In this document: in pieces, positions 1-6,464 of the stretch
Numbering within the stretch: the first letter of the stretch is position 1
Layout: each line of letters opens with the position of its first letter
Assembly: GCA_902782625.1 (NCBI GenBank)
Contig: CACZNZ010000022.1
Coordinates: 1-7,019 of the forward strand
From: an uncultured Lachnospiraceae bacterium
GTDB taxonomy: Bacteria > Bacillota > Clostridia > Lachnospirales > Lachnospiraceae
Reading direction: 5' to 3'
Length of the DNA stretch: 7,019 nucleotides
The notes under the pieces: generated by a model
Told to the model about the DNA's origin: nothing
Seen by the model: only the letters and a program-made list of their open reading frames with translations
The model's database searches: none
Made by a program: the position numbers and the translations under genes

Positions 1-1
1 C

Positions 2-295
2 ATCAAACCTGTAGCTGTTCACCAAAGAGATGTATTGGCAGCAGGTAAAATGTTTGCAATGTGGGAAGGAATCATTCCAGCACCTGTAACCAACCATGCA
101 ATCAAGGCTGCTATTGATGAAGCAATTCGCTGCAAAGAGACCGGCGAGGAAAAGACAATCCTCTTCGGCCTTACCGGAACCGGATACTTTGATCTTGTAG
201 CATATGAGAAATTCCACAATGGAGAGATGACAGACGAGATTCCGACCGATCAGCAAATTAAAGATTCGGTTGCAAAACTTCCCGTTGTCGGCTAA
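2..295 (+). CDS. TrpB-like PLP-dependent enzyme (TrpB2 type), C-terminal fragment
   Basis: This is the last 97 codons of a gene that enters from the left edge; the frame is open from base 2 and ends at TAA 293-295. The fragment carries the C-terminal signature of the tryptophan synthase beta-like family: EGIIPAP followed by a conserved HAI helix, then an ILFGLTGTGYFDL segment and a final AYEKF helix. The FDL-AYE ending and short tail fit the TrpB2 branch (usually about 450 residues) better than classical TrpB. TrpB2 enzymes are cytosolic PLP enzymes that can join indole to serine or phosphoserine, but many clostridial members have no proven substrate. The Glu usually seen after PAP is Val here. 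The PLP lysine and the glycine-rich phosphate loop lie outside the window, so activity cannot be judged. No trpA or other trp gene is visible. The next gene starts 5 bases downstream, suggesting co-transcription. The family call is confident; the substrate is not known. Confidence 0.85.
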   Translation: MKPVAVHQRDVLAAGKMFAMWEGIIPAPVTNHAIKAAIDEAIRCKETGEEKTILFGLTGTGYFDLVAYEKFHNGEMTDEIPTDQQIKDSVAKLPVVG

Positions 296-300
296 TAAAA

Positions 301-1389
301 ATGATCAACAAAGACCGATTAATCCATGAATTCATGCATTTGGTATCCTTTGATGCCGAATCAGGCCATGAAAAAGAAATATGCCTTTATCTTCAGAATA
401 AACTGACGAAACTCGGCCTTGAGACAAAGGTTGACGAAACCGGTAATCTCTACGGAATCCTTCCCGGCAATACAGCCGGGAGGGAGCCGATTCTCCTCAG
501 CGCTCATATGGATACGGTAAAACCCGGAATCGGCAAAAAGGCGATTCTTCATGACAACGGTACCATCACTTCTGACCAATCTACCGTTCTAGGGGCTGAT
601 GACGCTGTGGGACTGGCAGAGATCCTGGAGGTTTTGACCGTCATAAAAGAATCTTCTCTGCCTCATGGAGATATAGAGATTCTTTTCCCGGTTGCCGAGG
701 AAATATTCAGCAAAGGATGTCAGACTTTTGATTTCTCTATGATTAAAAGCAGGATGGCTTATACTCTTGATATGAGCGGTCCTGTCGGTGGAGTTGCCAT
801 CGCTGCTCCTTCCATCATTTCCTTTTCTGTCCGGGTTCACGGGAAAAGCTCCCATGCCGGCTTTGCGCCTCAGGACGGAATCCATGCCATCTCGATTGCC
901 GCAGAGGCTCTCAGTCAGATGCGCATGGGATATGTCGAAGATGATACTTCTGTCAATGTAGGTACGATCTGTGGAGGAACCGGGAAAAATATCGTCCCTG
1001 AACAAACGGAACTTACCGGGGAAATCCGAAGCATGGATCATGAGAAAGCACAGAGATATGTACAAAAAATCCGGGAATTATTTGAGAACAGCGCAAAAAA
1101 GGCAGGAGGCAGCATTTCGTTTACCTGTGAGGAACATATCCGTTCCTATCGGATTCCGAAGGATGCCCCCGTTGTGAAGGCTTACAGAGAAGCCTGTAAA
1201 AAGGCAGGCGCAACTCCTGATCCACGGGAAACTTTTGGCGGAAGTGACAACAACCGGTTTGTAGAACATGGAATTTCCGGAGTTGTCATCAGTTGTGCGA
1301 TGAACCGGGTACATACCGTTTATGAATATACCCATACAGATGAAATGAAAAAGGCGGCGAAGATACTGCTGTATCTGATCACCGCCTGA
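301..1389 (+). CDS. M20-family metallopeptidase, PepT-like
   Basis: This complete 362-residue protein is a predicted cytosolic di-zinc aminopeptidase of the M20 family, closest to the PepT-like (YqjE-type) group thought to trim small peptides. Visible metal and catalytic motifs are SAHMDTV (H69, D71), GADDAVG (D100 as bridging ligand), the EE pair E133-E134 (general base and ligand), D157, and a late His in NRVHTVYEY (H338). The GKSSHAG motif at 181-187 opens the inserted dimerisation domain, roughly residues 173-290, which splits the catalytic domain as usual. Length matches the family. The ATG at 301 gives the expected N-terminus (EFMHLVSFDAESG). No clear Shine-Dalgarno precedes it: the 5 bases after the upstream stop are AAAAA-like, so translation is probably coupled to the TrpB-like gene. 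The stop at 1387-1389 is 6 bases from the stop of the convergent DegV gene. The exact peptide specificity is inferred only from family membership. Confidence 0.93.
   Translation: MINKDRLIHEFMHLVSFDAESGHEKEICLYLQNKLTKLGLETKVDETGNLYGILPGNTAGREPILLSAHMDTVKPGIGKKAILHDNGTITSDQSTVLGADDAVGLAEILEVLTVIKESSLPHGDIEILFPVAEEIFSKGCQTFDFSMIKSRMAYTLDMSGPVGGVAIAAPSIISFSVRVHGKSSHAGFAPQDGIHAISIAAEALSQMRMGYVEDDTSVNVGTICGGTGKNIVPEQTELTGEIRSMDHEKAQRYVQKIRELFENSAKKAGGSISFTCEEHIRSYRIPKDAPVVKAYREACKKAGATPDPRETFGGSDNNRFVEHGISGVVISCAMNRVHTVYEYTHTDEMKKAAKILLYLITA
1341..1387 (-). terminator. Probable intrinsic terminator of the leftward operon, embedded in the M20 gene
   Basis: Read on the minus strand just after the DegV stop, AGGCGG (1387-1382) pairs with CCGCCT (1357-1352). 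Inside that stem, AGATAC and GTATCT (1376-1371 with 1366-1361) form a second six-pair stem around a four-base loop. The outer stem is followed at once by TTTTTC and a further T-rich run (1352 down to about 1341), the arrangement of a Rho-independent terminator. On the plus strand the same hairpin is followed by only a broken T-rich stretch (about 1391-1410), so it may act weakly in that direction as well. It lies wholly within the last codons of the peptidase gene, because only 6 bases separate the converging genes. The internal loop lowers certainty. Confidence 0.5.
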
Positions 1390-1395
1390 AATGTC

Positions 1396-2259
1396 TTATC
1401 TTTCTTTTCCAAGGAAAAACAGTGCCAGCATTCCGGGGCCGACATGAGCTCCGGAAAACGGCTCATGTTCACAGAGTGTAATCTTTACCTCCGGTGTGAC
1501 TTCCTTTACCATTTTTTCAAGCACACGTGCTTCTTCGAGACAGTCTCCGTGGGAGATATAGATTCTCTGATCCGGAAGATCCATTCTCTTTTCCTTATAT
1601 TTATCAATCAAAGCCTTAATGGCTTTTTTACGCCCCCTTGTTTTACTACAAGATATGATATGGCCGGTACTGTCCCCGAAAAGAATCGGTTTGATGTTTA
1701 AGACTGTGCCTATTGCCGCTGTCGCACCGCTGACACGGCCGGTTTTCTTCAGATAATTCAGGTCATCTACAGTAAAATACTGACAGGCATGAGGCACCTG
1801 CTCATCAACGATCCTGGCTGCTTCTCTGGCATCATACCCCTTTTTGCTTAATTCGGCAGCATGGATTGCCAGCAGTCCATTGCCAAAACCGCATCCTTTG
1901 GAATCTACGATGTGTACAAAACGATCGGGAAACTGTTCCATCAATTCTCTGGCTGCGATGACAGCCGCATTGTAAGTGCCGCTGATTGCGGAACTCATGG
2001 AAACATAGATCACATCCCGTCCCTTTTCCAGAACCGGCGCAAAGAATGTGAGAAACAGCTGTGTATTCAAAAGGCTGGTTTTGACAACCTGGCCATTACG
2101 CAGTCCTTCATAGAAAGCATGACCGTCAAAATTCTGAAGATCTCCTTTATAGGTTACAGGTTCCCCATCTACCGTATATTCACAGGGCAGCAGATCAATC
2201 CCGTCAAGCAGTTCCTGTGGCAGGTTCGCACTTCCATCTGCAAACACAGCAAAACTCAT
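1396..2259 (-). CDS. DegV family (FakB-like) fatty-acid-binding protein
   Basis: This 287-residue cytosolic protein matches the DegV family over its full length. DegV/FakB proteins hold a single fatty acid and, where a FakA kinase exists, present it for phosphorylation so that it can enter phospholipid synthesis. Motifs from the N-terminus are FADGSANLP (6-14), KTSLLNTQLF (60-69, in place of the usual TSQPS-like loop), SSAISGTYNAA (89-99), VDSKGCGFGNGLL (118-130), YLKKTGRVSGATA (169-181), VLNIKPIL (186-193), KTRGRKKA (206-213) and GAHVGPGMLALFF (270-282). T61, S93 and H272 sit where family members contact the fatty-acid carboxylate. The start was set at 2259, not at the in-frame ATG at 2298. 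It has a near-perfect AAGGAGGG site 8 bases upstream and gives the conserved N-terminal strand directly, while the longer form would add 13 unrelated residues and overlap the upstream gene. It begins 4 bases after the lipoprotein stop, so the two are almost certainly co-transcribed. No FakA is in the window, and the bound lipid is unknown. Confidence 0.93.
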   Translation of the reverse strand: MSFAVFADGSANLPQELLDGIDLLPCEYTVDGEPVTYKGDLQNFDGHAFYEGLRNGQVVKTSLLNTQLFLTFFAPVLEKGRDVIYVSMSSAISGTYNAAVIAARELMEQFPDRFVHIVDSKGCGFGNGLLAIHAAELSKKGYDAREAARIVDEQVPHACQYFTVDDLNYLKKTGRVSGATAAIGTVLNIKPILFGDSTGHIISCSKTRGRKKAIKALIDKYKEKRMDLPDQRIYISHGDCLEEARVLEKMVKEVTPEVKITLCEHEPFSGAHVGPGMLALFFLGKER

Positions 2260-2263
2260 CTTG

Positions 2264-3289
2264 TCATCCCTCCTTGGTAAATACCACCTGTTCATCACTT
2301 GGAGCGTCCCACACTATCGTACCGTCATCTTTTATAGCAAAGGACCCTTCTTTGTATACATCTGATACTTCATTTTGATTACCACTCTTTTTTTCACGAA
2401 TTTCAGCTACCCACATCTGCCAGTAGTATAATGTTTTTGTGGACTGTTCATATTGACCGCTCAAAACATAGGAATAGTTTTTCCGTCCATCTTTAAATCC
2501 ATCCATGATACTGACTACGTACAGATCTCCGGATTCTCCTTTTTCTATGATCATTACCCGATTATCAGCTGACATCCATGTCCCGTCCAGATCAGGATAT
2601 TTTATTTTTTCCTTCTTCTTATCAATAAAGACCGGATCAAAACCATAATCCTGGTAAGCTTCTATCGTGAGTTTCTCCCGATCACGATAGTCTTTGATCA
2701 CAGCTTTTCGAGTCTCCTCTTCCTTGTCTTCGATACCTTCATATGCCTTTTGCAGCTTTTTATCCCAGCCGAAAATCTTGTTTACGGATTCCGTATAGTT
2801 CTCTCCGTCGTCTACAAACTCTATCTCAGAGACAATATATCCTTCCTTTACCTTGGTCAGATGAGCCACACCCGGGTTACTTGAATAACTCTGCGTCATC
2901 AGTGTCGTCCCCCGAAGATCATAATTATAGATCTGGAAATCACCCCATACTTTAATATCCTTCTGATCCGAATCATCTTCTTTCAAAATCAGAAAACAAG
3001 GAATGGCGACATCATTCTCTTCATTAAACAACTGCAGTGTCTTCTGGGCATACTCCCATATGGGCTGATAATAAGGATTGTCCCCATCATAGGAGTACTC
3101 CGGAAGGTCCACGGAATATTTCGAAGTCGTTTCATTCTGCCAGAGCGTATTCCTTTCTGTACTTTGTTCCATATTCTGGTTCGGTTTGGATGCAGTGCAG
3201 GAAACAGACATGGTAACCGCTGCCACCATAAAAACTGCGATCCATATCTTTGATTTATCTCTAAACATCTGACAGAGAATCTCTTTCAT
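2264..3289 (-). CDS. Uncharacterised lipoprotein, two-part extracellular region
   Basis: I do not recognise a named family. The 341-residue protein begins with a basic stretch (KEILCQMFRDKSK), a hydrophobic run of about 16 residues, and a lipobox-like MSVSC with the candidate lipidated Cys at residue 31. It should be exported, lipid-anchored and held outside the membrane. A polar, Asn/Gln/Ser/Thr-rich linker follows (about 32-55). The first region (about 65-185) contains a helix WEYAQKTLQLF, then KVWGDFQIYNYDL, a SNPGVAHL turn and FVDDGENYTES, a layout I associate with clostridial hypothetical secreted proteins. A charged Lys/Glu-rich linker (about 180-230) leads to a second beta-rich region (about 233-341) starting DLDGTWMSADN, resembling a small lipocalin-like or beta-sandwich domain. 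The start at 3289 is preferred over the in-frame ATG at 3313 because purine-rich AGGAG and AAAGGA sites lie just upstream of it. Ser at -3 of the lipobox is not the commonest residue. The gene is 46 bases behind the c-di-GMP gene and 4 bases ahead of DegV. It has no visible enzymatic motif. Confidence 0.8.
   Translation of the reverse strand: MKEILCQMFRDKSKIWIAVFMVAAVTMSVSCTASKPNQNMEQSTERNTLWQNETTSKYSVDLPEYSYDGDNPYYQPIWEYAQKTLQLFNEENDVAIPCFLILKEDDSDQKDIKVWGDFQIYNYDLRGTTLMTQSYSSNPGVAHLTKVKEGYIVSEIEFVDDGENYTESVNKIFGWDKKLQKAYEGIEDKEEETRKAVIKDYRDREKLTIEAYQDYGFDPVFIDKKKEKIKYPDLDGTWMSADNRVMIIEKGESGDLYVVSIMDGFKDGRKNYSYVLSGQYEQSTKTLYYWQMWVAEIREKKSGNQNEVSDVYKEGSFAIKDDGTIVWDAPSDEQVVFTKEG
2268..2275 (-). 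promoter_or_regulatory. Shine-Dalgarno site of the DegV gene
   Basis: AAGGAGGG on the minus strand lies 8 bases upstream of the ATG at 2259. It is formed by the last sense codons (Lys-Glu-Gly) of the preceding lipoprotein gene, just before its TGA stop at 2266-2264. This site decides the DegV start and implies coupled translation within the operon. Confidence 0.85.
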
Positions 3290-3296
3290 GATCTGT

Positions 3297-3307
3297 TCCT
3301 TTCTCCT
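3297..3307 (-). promoter_or_regulatory. Ribosome binding region deciding the lipoprotein start
   Basis: On the minus strand AGGAG (3307-3303) and the overlapping AAGGA (3301-3297) lie 13 and 7 bases upstream of the ATG at 3289. The alternative ATG at 3313 has no comparable site upstream, so 3289 is the favoured start and the signal peptide begins MKEILCQ. Confidence 0.6.
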
Positions 3308-3335
3308 GACCATTTTAAGATAATCCAGGCGACAT

Positions 3336-6300
3336 CTAATTCTTTAAGGCCGCTTTGTTTTGATACATGGCCGTATCCGCTTTTTCAAATACTTCTTCAT
3401 ACGTCCGGTCTGATTCCGGAGACCATTCCCCATACCCACAGGCAATGATCACATTGTTGTTCTTTTTATGCTTATCATTCCTGCCGGCCATCTCTTCCAT
3501 CAGTATGCTTCGTCGTTCATAATCTGAACCCATCAGGATGGCGACAAATTCATCTCCACCAATCCGGAATACGGGACTGTGCTTAAAGGTCTCACAGATA
3601 ATATGTGCAGCATCAAGGATCAGTTTATCCCCCGCCTTATGACCAAGCGTATCGTTAGTCACTTTCAGATTGTTCACATCACAGACCACAACCGCAAATG
3701 CAGGGTTTTCCCCTTCTGCAATCCGGTGATTCATGTCTTTGATCACATCATCGTAGGCATGCTTGTTTTTTACGCCAGTGAGGGCATCTCTATATGCTTT
3801 TTCACTGGCATGATTAAGCTGTCTCTTCATCTCTACATCGATATTACTTACACCGATGATCAGATGTCTTCCGTCTTCAGCCATCACGATCTTCATCTGA
3901 TACCAGGCTGGCTTCCCTTCGATGACCAGGCGGTATACTACCGTACAGGTCTGCTGCTGTGACAGGGTCTTTAAAAGTTCTTCTTTCTCAAGCGTATTAC
4001 TTACAACTGCCTGATCATCCGCATAAACGACTCTGAGAAGTTTTTTCTGACAATCCTGAAAGAAATCCTTGCCGCTTAGTTTCCTATCAGGATCTTCGTA
4101 GGATCCCTGTGCCGTAAACTCTGTATATTCGCAACTTTCTATATCCACATAGTAAATACTTTCATAATCACTCGACAGAGCCCGGGCAATGCTGGAGAAT
4201 TCATGGTCAATTTCTCTTAAACCATCGAAATCGCTGGCCTGCTGAATATGTTCCTCCACATTGCTTACCCCGATTACCATGTGGTGATCATCTTTGGCAG
4301 CAGCGTTGACGGCGCGCAGATTATAATAAACCGGCTTTCCATCTATCACCAGCCTGTAAGTCATGGAGAATGTCTGTCCTGCAAGAAGTTGTGTCAAAAG
4401 AGCATCTTTCTGCAGGGAAAGTGAAACTCTTTCCTGATCATCTTTGAAAACCACTCTGCCGATATTCTTTTGTGTGTCATAAAAGAAATCTTCTCCACTG
4501 CGTTCAATCTGCAGATCTTCATATCGTCCGCTTGTACTGAACTGTACATAATGTCCGCTGTCCGTATCGATATAATAGATTACTTCAAATCCGCTGGTCA
4601 GTGCATGGATGATGCTGTCTGAGACGGATCTTTCATTCGGTATGCGGGATGCGTAATGCTTCGGCGCATTCTCAGTCTCTTTCTGTTTTTTCTGCTCGAC
4701 ATAATATTCATACTCGTGAGCCGGCAGAGGTTTGGAGAAATAATATCCCTGGACCAGATCACAGCCCATGGCTCTTAATACCTCAAGCTGTTCTTTTGTC
4801 TCTACCCCTTCTGCAATGACCGGCACAGAGAGATAATCCGCAATATCAATGATCACTTCAATCAGTCTGGTATCTCTTCCCTCCTTGAATGCATCGCGGA
4901 TGAATTTCATGTCAAGCTTCAGCGCATCGATCGGAAGACTTGAGATCATATTCAGAGAAGAATATCCTGTTCCAAAATCATCCATCTCAATACGGAATCC
5001 AAGATCTCTTAATCTTTCTACCATGCTGATAATCTGTGCAGAATCCTGTGTATAGGCTGATTCCGTGATCTCCAAAAGCACCTCTCCCGGTTCCAGATCA
5101 TAATCAACCAGAAGCTTCTGAAAAGTCTCGACCAGATTCGGATCATACATGTCGACTCTCGAAACATTTACCGATACCGGAACAGAGATCCCAAGCCGCT
5201 GTTTCCAGTCTCTGATCTGATTAGCTGCCTCATTCCAGACATAGAAATCGAGTTGCTGGATCAAACCGTTTTCTTCAAAGAGCGGGATAAATACACCCGG
5301 GCTGATCATTCCCATTGTCGGATGCTGCCACCGTACCAGTGCTTCGGCACTGGCCAGGACAGGAATCTCCGGACGTATATCAAATTTAGGCTGATAGAAC
5401 ACCGTAAACTGTTTTTGCGCAATCGCATTCTGGAAATCTTCCAGGAGCTGCTCTTCATAGATCTCTGATTCATGCAGCTTATTATTATATAAAGCAATTC
5501 CTTTTAACAGATTGGTTCTTACGGTATCGGCAGCCATTTTAGCCCGGTCAAAACGACGTTCTATCTCCAGCGTTTTATCCACATGGGAATAAACCCCCAT
5601 TCTCAGACGAACCCGGTTCCTTGAAACGTTATCCCCGGTGAGCCCTATCGAAGCATTTTCAAGAATCTCTTCATAGTCATCTCTGTGAGGGCAGTAAACA
5701 AGAAATGTATCCGCCCCACGTCTGCACACGATTCCATTGTTATCCTGCACCATGCCACGCACTTTCTCCCCGATTCTTCGAAGTACGCTGTCGCCGTAAG
5801 CCTTGCCGTATCGTTCATTGATCATTCGGAAATGGTGTACATCCAACACGATCGCATCCATATCCATATCTTTATGATACTGATCAAACTGTTGTGCATA
5901 GCGGTAAAAATATTCACGGTTATACAGTCCTGTCAGACTGTCTCTCTCCGTAGACTGGATGATATCCCAATCCTCCGAAAGTTCGATTGCCCTTGCCACG
6001 CGGGTTAAAATGACCTCGTTCTTCGGGTATGGTTTCGGAATGAAATCGGAGGCGCCCATTTTCAGACTTGTTACTTCCGCTTCCTGGTCGGCAGTCAGGA
6101 CAATGATCGGAATCGATTTGAGCTCCGGATCTGTCTTCAGCATTTTAATCACATCAAAGCCATGCATACCGGGCATCAAAAGATCAAGGAGCACCAGCGA
6201 CAGGATTTCATGGTTCTGCCGGATGATCTCCAGAGCACTTTCTCCGTCCTTTGCCATGATCGTCTCATAATCACGTTGAAGAACCATATTGAGCAGTTCG

Positions 6301-6380
6301 CGGTTGATCTCTTCATCGTCAACAATCAGAACAAGCCGTTTTCCGTTTGTAGAATGGAATTTTTCATGAGTTTTCAGCAC
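3336..6380 (-). CDS. Receiver-GGDEF*-EAL-(PAS-like)x2-GGDEF cyclic-di-GMP signalling protein
   Basis: This 1014-residue soluble protein has no membrane segments and is predicted both to make and to break c-di-GMP. Domains in order: a receiver (14-130) with acidic pair D21-D22, phospho-acceptor D66, T96 and K116; a degenerate GGDEF (144-302) whose signature is GADTF (222-226), with Thr in place of the key Glu; an EAL phosphodiesterase (309-560) that looks intact, with EAL at 346-348, N405, E437, DDFGTGYSSL (467-476), K488, EGVE (524-527) and QGYYFSKPLP (544-553); two PAS-like copies (about 585-712 and 725-852); and an intact cyclase (861-1012) with D901, GHKAGD (913-918) and GGDEF (941-945). 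Neither GGDEF has the RxxD inhibitory site at the usual spacing. The start is GTG at 6380: an in-frame stop lies seven codons upstream and no earlier start fits. Its Shine-Dalgarno is poor (AAAGAAAGAAG-like), hinting at low expression. No partner histidine kinase is present. It appears to lead an operon with the lipoprotein and DegV genes. The net enzymatic direction is not deducible. Confidence 0.94.
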   Translation of the reverse strand: MLKTHEKFHSTNGKRLVLIVDDEEINRELLNMVLQRDYETIMAKDGESALEIIRQNHEILSLVLLDLLMPGMHGFDVIKMLKTDPELKSIPIIVLTADQEAEVTSLKMGASDFIPKPYPKNEVILTRVARAIELSEDWDIIQSTERDSLTGLYNREYFYRYAQQFDQYHKDMDMDAIVLDVHHFRMINERYGKAYGDSVLRRIGEKVRGMVQDNNGIVCRRGADTFLVYCPHRDDYEEILENASIGLTGDNVSRNRVRLRMGVYSHVDKTLEIERRFDRAKMAADTVRTNLLKGIALYNNKLHESEIYEEQLLEDFQNAIAQKQFTVFYQPKFDIRPEIPVLASAEALVRWQHPTMGMISPGVFIPLFEENGLIQQLDFYVWNEAANQIRDWKQRLGISVPVSVNVSRVDMYDPNLVETFQKLLVDYDLEPGEVLLEITESAYTQDSAQIISMVERLRDLGFRIEMDDFGTGYSSLNMISSLPIDALKLDMKFIRDAFKEGRDTRLIEVIIDIADYLSVPVIAEGVETKEQLEVLRAMGCDLVQGYYFSKPLPAHEYEYYVEQKKQKETENAPKHYASRIPNERSVSDSIIHALTSGFEVIYYIDTDSGHYVQFSTSGRYEDLQIERSGEDFFYDTQKNIGRVVFKDDQERVSLSLQKDALLTQLLAGQTFSMTYRLVIDGKPVYYNLRAVNAAAKDDHHMVIGVSNVEEHIQQASDFDGLREIDHEFSSIARALSSDYESIYYVDIESCEYTEFTAQGSYEDPDRKLSGKDFFQDCQKKLLRVVYADDQAVVSNTLEKEELLKTLSQQQTCTVVYRLVIEGKPAWYQMKIVMAEDGRHLIIGVSNIDVEMKRQLNHASEKAYRDALTGVKNKHAYDDVIKDMNHRIAEGENPAFAVVVCDVNNLKVTNDTLGHKAGDKLILDAAHIICETFKHSPVFRIGGDEFVAILMGSDYERRSILMEEMAGRNDKHKKNNNVIIACGYGEWSPESDRTYEEVFEKADTAMYQNKAALKN
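3837..4604 (-). repeat. Tandem duplication of a PAS-like module inside the c-di-GMP protein
   Basis: Two protein-level copies follow one another: residues 593-709 (4604-4254) and 734-848 (4181-3837). Shared landmarks in both are IYY-D, YED, SG-DFF, RVV-DDQ, YRLVI-GKP and IIGVSN/VIGVSN. A hand alignment of the first 94 positions without gaps gives 47 identities. The DNA has diverged clearly, so the duplication is old. The closing strands (YRLVI-GKP and GVSN) resemble the end of PAS/PAC sensor folds, but the fold is inferred. Confidence 0.85.
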
Positions 6381-6419
6381 TGTACTTTTCTTCTTTCTTT
6401 ATTCTTGTATTATGCATTG

Positions 6420-6459
6420 ATTATAGTTACAGTATATCCGTTCAGTGGAATATAAGCAA
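6420..6459 (-). promoter_or_regulatory. Candidate sigma-A promoter for the c-di-GMP gene operon
   Basis: On the minus strand TTGCTT (6459-6454) and TATACT (6436-6431) are separated by exactly 17 bases, a good match to a housekeeping -35/-10 pair. A perfect TATAAT (6425-6420) follows 5 bases later but has only a poor -35 (CCACTG) at 17 bases, so it may be a second or shifted -10. Either would give a leader of about 30-45 bases before the GTG at 6380. The element lies in the 84-base gap after the metallo-hydrolase stop. No stable terminator hairpin for that upstream gene was seen in the gap, so read-through remains possible. Confidence 0.5.
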
Positions 6460-6464
6460 GCGAA

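Noticed and set aside
589..1065. 158-codon open frame on the minus strand
   Set aside because: It is entirely antisense to the M20 peptidase, whose motifs and length are convincing; its translation resembles no protein family and it has no ribosome binding site I could see.
1861..2280. 139-codon open frame on the plus strand
   Set aside because: It is the shadow of the DegV gene, which has clear family motifs and a strong Shine-Dalgarno.
2260..2298. Longer DegV start at 2298
   Set aside because: It would add 13 residues that do not match the family, overlap the lipoprotein gene, and bypass the strong Shine-Dalgarno serving the ATG at 2259.
3579..3962. 127-codon open frame on the plus strand
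   Set aside because: It lies antisense to the intact GGDEF and second PAS-like copy; no recognisable protein features.
5685..6455. Several plus-strand open frames of about 97-107 codons
   Set aside because: All overlap the receiver and first GGDEF coding region on the other strand, and the overlapping frames also conflict with one another.
6381..6464. Possible c-di-GMP riboswitch ahead of the c-di-GMP gene
   Set aside because: The gap is only 84 bases, is AT-rich, and already holds the promoter candidate; there is no room for, or sign of, the aptamer stems.
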